Part shown: in pieces, positions 52,538 through 60,816 of the stretch
Layout of the letters: the number at the start of each line of letters is the position of its first letter
Position numbering within the stretch: position 1 is the stretch's first letter
Origin: Hyphomicrobiaceae bacterium
GTDB taxonomy: Bacteria; Pseudomonadota; Alphaproteobacteria; Rhizobiales; Hyphomicrobiaceae
Length of the DNA stretch: 64,000 nucleotides
Direction: 5' to 3'
NCBI GenBank assembly: GCA_022842785.1
Contig: JALHOW010000004.1
Span: 464,387-528,386, forward strand
Position numbers and translations under genes: made by a program
The notes under the pieces: model-generated
Database searches by the model: none
Seen by the model: the letters and a program-made list of their open reading frames with translations, nothing else
What the model was told of the DNA's origin: nothing

Positions 52538-53725
52538 GGCAGTTGCCTCCGTAAGCAGGTGGCCGCGATTGCGGGCCGTTACTGACTTGCCCAACGCTGT
52601 GGGCGATTACGCGTTGCCGCCCTGAGTACGCGGGCTGTGGACAATCGATATGAGGCCGGCGAGCACACCAGAGCCGTGCGACGCAACGCAAAACCTTGAT
52701 ACGCACCGCGCTTATGGACCGCAGGATCCGCGCTCCAGCACGCTCGCCGGTACTTTGGAGCCCTTGGGGGGGAGAACAGGCTCCAAATGGAATTCAGTTG
52801 GGGGTAGAACGCGCGGGACGGGGTAAACCCGTCTCTCCACGCTTCGACTCGACGCTCGACATCACGCTGAGAAACACTTCACCGATCGGACGCCACTCGT
52901 TACTGACAATGGAGCTCGGCTTCAGATCGGCGGTACGAAGACGCGTGGACACGATTGTACATCCTTCCCGGACAGCAGCCTGCGGGACCGACGCGGAACA
53001 AGGCCTACAAGGCGAAAACTAGGACAGAAGACGGGAACGCTGACGCAACGCTACAGGACGCAACTTTACTGCCGACGGCACCTTCAAGGCGGCGAGCCGC
53101 GACGCAATACTGGTGAACAGCTCGATACGTGCGACTCGCCTTGCCTTGAGGAGCGCGTTACTGAGGACGCTCTTCGGGGTGATCGGCCGACCAGGGGCGG
53201 TGGCCTTTGGCAGGTGCTGACGCTTACGCAACTGAGACGCAAACTCTGACGCAACACGACGCGACGCTACTGAACGCGAACTCTTACTCTCGGGCGACTT
53301 GTGTACGCGGTCCGATACGCTGACCGAACTGGACTGCCCTGACGCAACGCTACGATTGAAAATCACCGAACCGGGGGCGACGCGGGACTGAGACGCCAAC
53401 TTGAACTCACTCACACCCATGCTCCTTGCGGCTCGCTTACGCTTGACTGAGAACCGTGCTCGGCGAACAAGTGCACTTAACCGTTGTTTTGTGGCGACAC
53501 CCGGACGCAAAATTGGTGAATCGGAGAAATCGGATTGACATCCATTCATCCTGTTTCGTTCTCCACAGGAGGATGCCACCGGAGGCCTTTTTACTGGGGT
53601 TTCGAGGGGTGCCCCTGTGGAAAACATGACGGCCTGACAAGGGCCGATCCGCTCGAAATTCACGCTTGCAGTCCCGGCGGGACTGATTCGCGTCATCACC
53701 AGGGCCGCAACAGACCTCGTGCAGC
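52538..53725. repeat. Gene-poor 1.2-kb region with dispersed GACGCAA repeats
   Basis: No convincing gene in this stretch. The heptamer GACGCAA recurs at 52680, 53042, 53057, 53101, 53236, 53248, 53341 and 53504, with two exact GACGCAACGCTAC copies (53042 and 53341) and looser variants between. The copies fall in different reading frames, so they are DNA- or RNA-level, not protein, repeats. Three near-consensus DnaA boxes (one mismatch each) also lie here: 52636, 53559 and 53616. A long minus-strand ORF (53019-53987) covers the repeats but looks like a by-product. A promoter for rlmB should lie near the right end. Confidence 0.6.
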
Positions 53726-54505
53726 ATGAATCGCAATAAACCCCATCATTCGAGTCGCTCTTCCACGCGCGCATCAGACGACCAGGGCCCCGTACGCCTC
53801 TACGGCATCCACGCCGTCGCGGCGGCGCTCGCCAACCCTCAGCGCGAAATCGGCCGGCTTCTGCTGACGGACAATGCCGAGAACCGCCTCGAGGCGGCCA
53901 TTGCCGCACGCAATGCGCGATCGGAGAAAGTGACGCCGCGCGACCTCGATAGGCTGCTCGGTGCGGATACCGTTCATCAGGGCGCACTGCTCGAGACTGC
54001 CGACCTTGCCGAGCCGACGCTCGAGGAACTCGCGACCAGGTCTGCCACGGGGGGACCGCTGGTCGTTCTCGATCAGGTTACGGATCCGCACAATGTGGGG
54101 GCGATCCTGCGCTCGGCCGCCGTGCTCGGTGCTGGAGGGCTCGTCATGACGCGTCGCCACAGCCCACCGCTTTCGGGGTCGCTTGCCAAAGCAGCCTCGG
54201 GCGGACTCGAAGTGGTGCCAGTGGCGCTGGTCGCGAATCTCGCGCGTGCATTGGATGAGCTTGGTGAGCTCGGCGTCCGCCGCATCGGCCTCGACGGCGA
54301 CGGCGATGTCACCATCGACTCGGCCGACTTCTCGGGTGCCGTTGCGCTGGTGCTCGGCGCCGAGGGCAAGGGCCTGCGCCGTCTCACGCGCGAAAACTGC
54401 GACGTGCTCGCCCGCGTCCCGGCAGCGGGCAGCTTCGCTTCGCTCAATGTCTCGAATGCCGCAGCGGTCGCACTCTATGCAGCCGCTCGGGCGCGCGCGC
54501 CCTGA
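53726..54505 (+). CDS. rlmB: 23S rRNA 2'-O-methyltransferase RlmB-like
   Basis: 259 aa. An N-terminal substrate-binding domain (VRLYGIHAVAAALANPQREIGRLLLTDNAENRLEAAI) precedes the SPOUT domain with LDQVTDPHNVGAILRSAAVLGAGGLVMTRRHSPP (motif 1), LVLGAEGKGLRRLTRENCD (motif 2) and VPAAGSFASLNVSNAAAVALYAA (motif 3). It should methylate G2251 of 23S rRNA. The start lies close to the repeat-rich gap, and the first 20 residues are low complexity. Confidence 0.93.
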   Translation: MNRNKPHHSSRSSTRASDDQGPVRLYGIHAVAAALANPQREIGRLLLTDNAENRLEAAIAARNARSEKVTPRDLDRLLGADTVHQGALLETADLAEPTLEELATRSATGGPLVVLDQVTDPHNVGAILRSAAVLGAGGLVMTRRHSPPLSGSLAKAASGGLEVVPVALVANLARALDELGELGVRRIGLDGDGDVTIDSADFSGAVALVLGAEGKGLRRLTRENCDVLARVPAAGSFASLNVSNAAAVALYAAARARAP

Positions 54506-54536
54506 TCGGCGCGCCCGCGGAGCGCCGGCTCTCTTC

Positions 54537-54550
54537 TACATATATATGTA
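54537..54550. repeat. Perfect 14-bp palindrome TACATATATATGTA
   Basis: An AT-only-centred perfect palindrome in an otherwise GC-rich 157-bp gap between rlmB and the convergent small secreted protein gene. It has no obvious terminator T-run. Could be a transcription end or a binding site; function unknown. Confidence 0.4.
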
Positions 54551-54662
54551 CGTAGAGCGCCCGCGCCGCTCGGGTCCTGAACGCGCGAAAGAACAGGCAC
54601 GGGCGCGCGCATCCCGCGACGCTGATAGCGCCTTAACTTCCTAAGATCGCAGATATTTTCGG

Positions 54663-55028
54663 CTACTGCTTGGGGGCCGGCGCGGCCGGAGCGGGTGCCG
54701 ACGGCGGTATGGGACCACTACTGTCCGGTTTGTTGGGATCATCGGGACCGTCGTAGTAGAGGAACCCGTCCTCTATGGCCACGATGTCCTCGGCCTCCAC
54801 CTCGTACTCGTCCTCGTTATTGTCATCGAGGCGGACGGCGCAGCCGCTCATGCACACTTTATCTAGCACCTGCGAGGGCCGGATCGTGTGCTCCGTCGTG
54901 GTCTCTCCTTCGGAGATGGTGACCTTGACGTCTTTAGTGTCGCGATTGGTGATGCTGGCGGCATCGGCAGCGATGCTGGTCATGAGCAGCGCTGCCGCGC
55001 CAGACATCGAGATGAGCCTCGATGGCAT
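54663..55028 (-). CDS. Small secreted hypothetical protein
   Basis: 121 aa with a signal peptide (LISMSGAAALLMTSIAADAAS). The mature part is acidic (EDEYEVEAEDIVAIEDG), has two cysteines (VCMSGCAV) that could form a disulfide, and ends in a Pro/Ala-rich tail (IPPSAPAPAAPAPKQ). No known family. Periplasmic or exported. It lies downstream of the H1-like gene on the same strand. Confidence 0.7.
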   Translation of the reverse strand: MPSRLISMSGAAALLMTSIAADAASITNRDTKDVKVTISEGETTTEHTIRPSQVLDKVCMSGCAVRLDDNNEDEYEVEAEDIVAIEDGFLYYDGPDDPNKPDSSGPIPPSAPAPAAPAPKQ

Positions 55029-55066
55029 TCAGTGATACTCCGTTGCACAGAACAACGGAGACAGTC

Positions 55067-55243
55067 TTACCGCTTTGCGGCCTTCTTCGCACGCTTCACG
55101 GCAACCTTCTTCGCCGCCTTCTTCGCCGGCTTCTTCGAAGCCTTCTTCGCGGCCTTCTTCGCTACCTTCTTAGCAGCGGTCTTCTTCTTCGCGCTCTTCG
55201 TTGCGACCTTTTTGGCCGCGACCTTCTTCGCTCTCATTGCCAT
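55067..55243 (-). CDS. Histone H1-like Lys/Ala-rich mini-protein
   Basis: 58 aa from ATG 55243, with AGGAAAGGA upstream; the track ORF starts 34 codons earlier. Composed almost wholly of AAKK-type repeats (KKVAAKKVATKSAKKKTAAKKVAKKAAKK), like the C-terminal tail of histone H1 and HC-type bacterial nucleoid proteins. Expected to bind DNA nonspecifically. Divergent from the LysR gene at 55404; the space between them holds a LysR-type operator. Confidence 0.75.
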   Translation of the reverse strand: MAMRAKKVAAKKVATKSAKKKTAAKKVAKKAAKKASKKPAKKAAKKVAVKRAKKAAKR

Positions 55244-55346
55244 TGGATATGATCCTTTCCTGCTATTCGTCTTGTGGTGTGGTGCCGATGCATCATCTAA
55301 TGTGTGCAATCCGTAGCCATCGCAAACGCAAAATTTCCATGTCATC

Positions 55347-55363
55347 TATCGATTCTTTCGATA
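55347..55363. promoter_or_regulatory. LysR-type operator candidate (ATC-N9-GAT)
   Basis: TATCGA-ttctt-TCGATA is a perfect 6-bp inverted repeat that contains ATC-N9-GAT, a common LysR recognition pattern. It lies 40 bp upstream of the lysR gene at 55404 and between it and the divergent H1-like gene, where autoregulatory sites are usually found. Confidence 0.45.
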
Positions 55364-55403
55364 CATCGCGCATATCGTCATCAACAGAGCGAGAGCACAC
55401 ACC

Positions 55404-56252
55404 ATGGACATCGCGCTCGCACGCACGTTCCTGATGATCGCGGAAACCGGCAGCTTCATCGAAGCAGCACGCCGAATGAACATCACGCAATCGACGGTTT
55501 CATCACGCGTGCGCAATCTAGAGTCACTGCTCGGACGTCAGCTCTTCGAGCGCTCGAAGGTCGGCGCGCAGATCACGACGGCGGGCGAGCAGTTCCAGAA
55601 GCACGCGCTCGCCATGGTCCGCGTATGGCAACAAGCCCAGCTGGACGTGGGTTTTTCGGGCCAGCACGACCAGCATCTCGCCGTCGGTGCGGAAGCGACG
55701 CTCTGGCAGGGATTGCTCGTCACGTGGATCGCAAATCTCAAGGCCGCCTATCCGGAACTGGCGCTCACGGCGGTCACCGACACCGGTCCGATGCTGACCC
55801 AGCGACTGCTCGATGGAACGCTCGACGTGGCCGTCGTCTATCAGCCGCTGCAGTCGCCGGGCCTCCTCATCGAGCATCTTTTCGAGGAGGAACTCGTGCT
55901 CGTGTCGGCCGGTCGCGGTGACGCGCGACGACGAACTGACGACTACATTCTTGTGGATTGGGGGCCGGATTTTCGCGAAGACCACGCCATGGCCTTCCCC
56001 AAACGTGCGGGAGCACGACTCACACTCGACATCGGCCCGATGGCCGTCGACTACCTTCTCAACAACGAAGGATCGGGCTATCTGCCCCATCGGCTCGTGC
56101 GCGGACACCTTTCGCGCGGCCGCCTGAAGCTCGTGGCGCGCGCACGCCGCTTCACCGTGCCGGTTGGCGCTCTTTATCCGGAATCGCGCGAAGAATCCGA
56201 CTTCGGCCCCATCCTCGACAGCCTTCGGGCGCGCGTTGCCAGATACGCTTAA
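55404..56252 (+). CDS. LysR-family transcriptional regulator
   Basis: 282 aa. The N-terminal helix-turn-helix (MDIALARTFLMIAETGSFIEAARRMNITQSTVSSRVRNLESLLGRQLFER) is followed by the effector-binding domain. It heads a plus-strand catabolic cluster (RraA-like, acyl-CoA dehydrogenases, D-erythronate dehydrogenase-like) and probably regulates it, though a 156-bp gap separates it from the next gene. Effector unknown. Confidence 0.92.
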   Translation: MDIALARTFLMIAETGSFIEAARRMNITQSTVSSRVRNLESLLGRQLFERSKVGAQITTAGEQFQKHALAMVRVWQQAQLDVGFSGQHDQHLAVGAEATLWQGLLVTWIANLKAAYPELALTAVTDTGPMLTQRLLDGTLDVAVVYQPLQSPGLLIEHLFEEELVLVSAGRGDARRRTDDYILVDWGPDFREDHAMAFPKRAGARLTLDIGPMAVDYLLNNEGSGYLPHRLVRGHLSRGRLKLVARARRFTVPVGALYPESREESDFGPILDSLRARVARYA

Positions 56253-56408
56253 TCTTGGTGGCCGCGGGCTGCTGGAAAGAGGTGCTAACGCACGCTGTCG
56301 TGGTGCTATGCCCGCGGCGGCCATGCGGAGAGGTTTACAGCGCGATTGTCAGCGCTCCCGCGGTATGGTTCGCTTTCGTAAATCAATAAACAAATGAGGA
56401 ACGCCGCA

Positions 56409-57128
56409 ATGAGCACGACGCTCACGCCCGAGAACCGCGAGAAGCTCAAGAAGGTCAGCGTTGCCACGATCACGACGGCGCTCTTCAAGCGCAATTTCCG
56501 CAATCAGTTCATCCAGGACGTCCGTCCCGTCGGCACGAAGGCGCCACCGATGGTCGGCGAGGCTTACACACTGCGCTACATCCCGGCGCGCGAGGATCTC
56601 GACCACATCGGTGTGTTCGAGGATCGCTCTCACCCGCAGCGCCGCACGATCGAAGACTGCCCGCCCGGTCACGTGCTTGTGATCGACAGCCGCAAGGATG
56701 CGAGGGCCGCTTCCGCCGGCGGCATCCTCATCACGCGCCTCATGATGCGCGGCGCGGCCGGCATCGTCACAGACGGCGGTTTCCGTGATTGCCCTGAGAT
56801 CGCGGAGATGGAATTCCCCGTCTATCAGAACCGCCCCGCACCGCCGACCAACCTCACGCGCCAGCGCGCGATCGATATCAACGTGCCCATCGGCTGCGGC
56901 GATGCGCCCGTCTTTCCAGGCGACATCATCGTCGGCGACGGCGAGGGCGTCGTCGTCATTCCGGCCCATATCGCCAATGAGATCGCCGAGGAAGGTCACG
57001 AGATGACCGCCTACGAGGACTTCGTCATGGAGAAGGTGCGCGAGGGCCGCGGAATATTTGGCCTCTACCCTGGCGACGCCGAGACCAAGGTCGAGTTTGC
57101 CGCATGGCGCAAGGCGAACGGCCGCTGA
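56409..57128 (+). CDS. RraA-family protein
   Basis: 239 aa from ATG 56409, preceded by GAGGAA; the track adds five residues. The RraA fold signature is visible: MVGEAYTLRYIPAREDL, GGILITRLMMRGAAGIVTDGGFRDCPEI, where the RD pair is at the metal and substrate site, and VFPGDIIVGDGEGVVVIPAHIANEI. Members are either RNase E inhibitors or class II aldolases/decarboxylases of keto acids (HMG aldolase). In this catabolic cluster an aldolase or lyase role is more likely. Confidence 0.87.
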   Translation: MSTTLTPENREKLKKVSVATITTALFKRNFRNQFIQDVRPVGTKAPPMVGEAYTLRYIPAREDLDHIGVFEDRSHPQRRTIEDCPPGHVLVIDSRKDARAASAGGILITRLMMRGAAGIVTDGGFRDCPEIAEMEFPVYQNRPAPPTNLTRQRAIDINVPIGCGDAPVFPGDIIVGDGEGVVVIPAHIANEIAEEGHEMTAYEDFVMEKVREGRGIFGLYPGDAETKVEFAAWRKANGR

Positions 57129-57139
57129 GTGAGAACGCA

Positions 57140-58240
57140 ATGAGCAAGCAAATCGCCGACGCCGGCCTCGTGCAGGGCGTGCCGCCTTCCGAAAGCGCGC
57201 CCCGTGCCGTTGCCGATCTCTATCATGCCACCTTCACCGGCCTGATACTGACGCTTGTCAGCCGTCGTGGCAGCGCCGATGCGGCGCGCTGGATGCACGC
57301 AGTATTCCGCCACCAGCATCACGAGAAGTTCCTCTCGAGCTTCGAGAAGCTGGGCCTCGCGGGAATGCCGCACGCGGTTGCCTGCGCGGCCTATCACTAC
57401 CTTTCGAACAGCATTGGCGGTGTCGGCGTCGAGTTCATGAGGGAGAGCGACCGCAAAGCGTGGGTACGTTTTGTTCCACCGCGCTGGATCTATATGGGCG
57501 CGGCCATCTGCGGCGTGCCGAGCGAGGTCTCGCGGGGTTTCCTCACGGGCTGGTACGCGCAGAACGGCGTATCGCTCAAGAACCCGCGCCTCGGTTTTGT
57601 TTGTACGGCGCAGACCGTCGATGGCCAGCACGGCCTCGCCGGTTATTTCATGGAATACGACCACGACCTCGCGCCCGACGAGCGACTGGTCTTCCGCCCA
57701 GGCGAGATGCCGCCGCCCTTCGATCCTGATGCCGCGCCACGCCTGCCGGCCGCCGACTGGACGCCGGAACGCCTTGCGCGCGCCTATCGCAACTATGCGA
57801 TGGAGTACGTCCGCTCGGGTCTTCCGCGCCTCATGGAGCTGTTCGGCGAGACCGAGGGCGCACATCTCGGACATCTCACCGGCCGCATGATCGGCGCGCA
57901 GTTCTATAAGGAGATCGCAGGAGCTGCCGGCGTCGTGAGCAGTGATGCCGAAGCGATGGCGCGGCTACTTGCATGGATCGCTGAGGGTGAGGGCGATAGC
58001 GCCACGGTCACGCGCGACGGCGACAGCGTAGTCCTGTCGCGCACCGGCTGGCGTCTCATGCGCGGCATCGCCAATCCCTCACCCGGTGTGATGGACGCCT
58101 GGAACGGGCTCATCGAGGGCCTCGCCATGGTGCACAATCGCTTCCTGTCGATCGAACTCGTCGAACGCGTGGATCATGGCGCGCCGCAGACCGTCTGGCG
58201 CATTCGCGAGAGGGCGCACAGAGAGATCGTGATCGCGTAG
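57140..58240 (+). CDS. Conserved protein of unknown function
   Basis: 366 aa from ATG 57140, 11 bp after the RraA-like stop. I do not recognise the family firmly. Notable segments are VFRHQHHEKFLSSFEKLGLAGMPHAVACAAYHYLSNSIGGVGVEF, a very conserved-looking RFVPPRWIYMGAAICGVPSEVSRGFLTGWYAQNG, and FVCTAQTVDGQHGLAGYFMEYD. No signal or membrane segment. It faintly resembles L-2-amino-thiazoline-4-carboxylate hydrolase-type proteins, which I would not press. The cluster suggests a catabolic enzyme. Confidence 0.7.
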   Translation: MSKQIADAGLVQGVPPSESAPRAVADLYHATFTGLILTLVSRRGSADAARWMHAVFRHQHHEKFLSSFEKLGLAGMPHAVACAAYHYLSNSIGGVGVEFMRESDRKAWVRFVPPRWIYMGAAICGVPSEVSRGFLTGWYAQNGVSLKNPRLGFVCTAQTVDGQHGLAGYFMEYDHDLAPDERLVFRPGEMPPPFDPDAAPRLPAADWTPERLARAYRNYAMEYVRSGLPRLMELFGETEGAHLGHLTGRMIGAQFYKEIAGAAGVVSSDAEAMARLLAWIAEGEGDSATVTRDGDSVVLSRTGWRLMRGIANPSPGVMDAWNGLIEGLAMVHNRFLSIELVERVDHGAPQTVWRIRERAHREIVIA

Positions 58241-58320
58241 GGACAAGCTCGACATTGTCCCTTCTCCCCGTTCTACGTCGCGCTGGAAGCGCGCCTCTGG
58301 CGCGACGAGAAGGTTAGGAT

Positions 58321-58398
58321 GAGGGGCGGCGGCAAACGCGAACGTCAGAACAAGCGTCCGCCCCTCACCCCGCCCTCTCCCCGCACGCGGGGAGAGGG
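58321..58398. repeat. REP-like intergenic inverted repeats
   Basis: Two adjacent hairpins fill much of the gap before the acyl-CoA dehydrogenase gene. GAGGGGCGG (58321) pairs with CCGCCCCTC (58358), and CCCTCTCCCCGC (58373) pairs perfectly with GCGGGGAGAGGG (58387) around a 2-nt loop. This CCCTCTCCCC..GGGGAGAGGG form is a dispersed palindromic repeat seen in many Hyphomicrobiales genomes. The stretch is not coding although the track ORF runs through it. Confidence 0.65.
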
Positions 58399-58513
58399 AG
58401 AAAGACGAGCCATGCGGCATGGCGCATCGCTGCGATTTCAATTCGCACTTGTCGCGGCTGCCCGTGCAGGCTTACTCACCTCGCAGAAAGAACAACAGGA
58501 GGAGCCGCCCGCC

Positions 58514-59662
58514 ATGCCGGAGTTCCGCTTCGAGCCGGTGGTGATGCCGCCGACAGCGACCAAACTGAGAGCCGAAGTCCGCGCCTTCCTCGATGAGGAA
58601 AAGGCCAAGGGCACCTTCGTGCCGACAGTCGGCGCCATGGTGGCCGCAGATCCGGCTTTCAGCGCCCGCCTCGGCGCGCAAGGCTATCTCGGCATGACAT
58701 GGCCCAAAGAGTACGGCGGTCACGAGCGCTCGGCCTTGGAACGCTACATCGTCGTCGAGGAGCTGCTGGCTGCCGGCTCTCCGGTCATGGCGCACTGGAT
58801 TGCCGATCGCCAGAGCGGGCCGCAGATCCTCAAGCATGGCGCCGATCGCGTGAAGAAAATGATCCTGCCCGAGATCGCGGCGGGGCGCTGCTTCTTCGCC
58901 ATCGGCATGAGCGAACCGGACACGGGCTCGGACCTCGCGAGCGTCAAGACGCGCGCTGTCCCCGTCGAGGGCGGCTTTCGCGTGACCGGCCGCAAGGTGT
59001 GGACGAGCTACGCGCACATGGCGCACTACGTCATTGCCCTCGTGCGCACGGGCGGGCGCCCTGAGGGCCGACACGTTGGGCTCACGCAGCTCATCGTCGA
59101 CATGAAGTCGCCGGGCATCGAGGTGCGTCCGATCATCAACGTCTATGGCTCGCACGAGTTCAACGAGGTGACCTTCGACGACGTATTCGTGCCCGAAGAC
59201 ATGAGCGTCGGCGGCATCGGCAATGGCTGGGCCATGGTGACGTCGGAGCTGGCCTTCGAGCGCTCCGGACCGGACCGTTTCATGTCTACCTATGCCCTGC
59301 TCGTCGAGGCCTTCCGCGAGATCGGTGAAAGCCCCAATGCCAGCGAAGCCGCCGAACTCGGCCGCCTCGTCGCGCATCTGGCGACGCTCAGGCGCATGTC
59401 GAGTTCAATTGCGGGGATGCTCAACGAGGGCAAGTCGCCGGTGACGGAGGCTGCTCTGGTGAAAGACCTCGGCACGACCTTCGAGCAATCGATCCCCGAG
59501 ATCACGCGACGCTTGCTGCCGCTGGAGCCGCGCGGTGGCGGCAATGGCGGTTATGACGATCTTCAGCAACTCGCGCAGCTGCAGGCACCCTGCTACTCGA
59601 TCCGCGGCGGGACGCGCGAGATCCTGCGCGGCATGATTGCACGGGGGCTCGGCCTCAGATGA
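58514..59662 (+). CDS. Acyl-CoA dehydrogenase family protein (alpha-like)
   Basis: 382 aa from ATG 58514, with AGGAGGAG upstream; the track extends 65 codons into the REP-like repeat. ACAD features: GYLGMTWPKEYGGHERSALERYIVVEELLAAG, FFAIGMSEPDTGSDLASVKTRAV and FRVTGRKVWTSYAH. The usual catalytic glutamate position near the C-terminus reads IRGGTREI, with glycine in its place, and the FAD-contacting Phe-Gly/Gln segment is missing. It probably works as one half of a heteromer with the next gene, with which it overlaps as ATGA. Confidence 0.88.
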   Translation: MPEFRFEPVVMPPTATKLRAEVRAFLDEEKAKGTFVPTVGAMVAADPAFSARLGAQGYLGMTWPKEYGGHERSALERYIVVEELLAAGSPVMAHWIADRQSGPQILKHGADRVKKMILPEIAAGRCFFAIGMSEPDTGSDLASVKTRAVPVEGGFRVTGRKVWTSYAHMAHYVIALVRTGGRPEGRHVGLTQLIVDMKSPGIEVRPIINVYGSHEFNEVTFDDVFVPEDMSVGGIGNGWAMVTSELAFERSGPDRFMSTYALLVEAFREIGESPNASEAAELGRLVAHLATLRRMSSSIAGMLNEGKSPVTEAALVKDLGTTFEQSIPEITRRLLPLEPRGGGNGGYDDLQQLAQLQAPCYSIRGGTREILRGMIARGLGLR

Positions 59663-60672
59663 GCAGCGAAACAGAAGACACAGGCGTGCGCGACCTCATG
59701 TTGCGGTCGCTGGACCGCATCGTCGAGGAAAAGGCCGAGAACGCCGCGCAGGCCGCCGACGGCAAGCCGGGCTTTCCAACGGCGCTTTGGGCCGCGCTCG
59801 AAGAAGCAGGCATGACGGCACTCGGCGAAGAGAACGACGGCGATCTCGGGCTCGGCAATGCCGCAGCACTCATCGAGCGCACCGCCTATCACACGCTTCC
59901 CGTTCCACTCGCCGAGACCATTCTCGCGCGCCGCCTGCTCGCCAGGGCAAGTATCGAAATTCCCGATGGCGCCCTGTCGGTGGCGCCGCCCTCGGCCAAC
60001 CGCGATGGCAGGGCCGCGGGCGTGCCGTGGGCCGGCTCGGTGGTTGGAGTTGTGGTCGCAACCGGCCCCGACATGATCGGCCTGCTCGATGCACGCGCGG
60101 CATCCGTGCCGGGCTTCAACATGGCCGGCGAGCCGCGCGAGACCATCGATCACGGCCGGGCCAAGGTCATCGCCTCAGCCAGGCTTGCCGATGCACCGGG
60201 CGTCGTCGAGGCCGAGGGGGCGCTCGTGCGCGCCGTGCAAATGTCGGGGGCTATGTCGCGCGTGCTGGAGCACTGCCTCACCTGGGCCAATGACCGTATT
60301 CAATTCGGCCGGCCCATTGCGCGCTTCCAGGCCATCCAGCACCTCATGGCCGAACTCGCCGCGGAGGCGGCCGCAGGCAGCGCGTCCGCCCTCATGGCCG
60401 TCGAGGCGATGGCCGAGCGCGGCGACCGCCTCTCCGCCGCCATTGCCAAGGCCCGTGCGGGCGAGGCGGCCGGCCGCGTCTGCGCCATTGCGCACGAGGT
60501 CTTCGGCGCCATGGGCTTCACGCAGGAGCACACGCTTCACTATGCGACGCGGCGGCTCTGGAGCTGGCGCAACGAGTTCGGCTCGGAAGTGCAGTGGCAG
60601 GCCGAGATCGGCCGCACCATTGCAGCCGGTGGCGCCGACAATCTATGGGCAACGCTGACGGCGCATGGCTGA
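59659..60672 (+). CDS. Acyl-CoA dehydrogenase family protein (beta-like)
   Basis: 337 aa, shorter than a full ACAD. It keeps the FAD segment missing from its neighbour (NDRIQFGRPIARFQAIQHLMAEL) but lacks the substrate-binding loop motifs of the middle domain. The C-terminus (ATRRLWSWRNEFGSEVQWQAEIGRTI) has no catalytic glutamate in the usual place. The complementarity with the preceding gene and the 4-bp overlap point to an obligate heteromeric dehydrogenase, as known for steroid-degrading FadE pairs. Substrate unknown. Confidence 0.85.
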   Translation: MSSETEDTGVRDLMLRSLDRIVEEKAENAAQAADGKPGFPTALWAALEEAGMTALGEENDGDLGLGNAAALIERTAYHTLPVPLAETILARRLLARASIEIPDGALSVAPPSANRDGRAAGVPWAGSVVGVVVATGPDMIGLLDARAASVPGFNMAGEPRETIDHGRAKVIASARLADAPGVVEAEGALVRAVQMSGAMSRVLEHCLTWANDRIQFGRPIARFQAIQHLMAELAAEAAAGSASALMAVEAMAERGDRLSAAIAKARAGEAAGRVCAIAHEVFGAMGFTQEHTLHYATRRLWSWRNEFGSEVQWQAEIGRTIAAGGADNLWATLTAHG

Positions 60673-60816
60673 CGGGCGCCCGCCCCGTCGCGGGAGGCTA
60701 GATTGGCCTTGCGCGGCGGGACTGCTCTCCGCCAACTTAGAATGACGAATGACGTGGTTCACGCCCCCGGATCACCATGGATGGGGCGAAGGGATACGCG
60801 CGGGAGGAAATCCAAC

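Noticed and set aside
52696-53022. 108-aa plus-strand ORF in the gap
   Set aside because: No ribosome binding site, family or codon pattern; low complexity.
53042-53511. CRISPR array from the repeated GACGCAA units
   Set aside because: Units are 7-13 bp, unevenly spaced and degenerate; no 28-37 bp repeats with regular spacers and no cas genes.
52600-53725. Possible permuted tmRNA, RNase P RNA or tRNA in the gene-poor gap
   Set aside because: No tag-peptide reading frame, no conserved RNase P core and no cloverleaf with a T-loop was found by eye; a covariance search would settle it.
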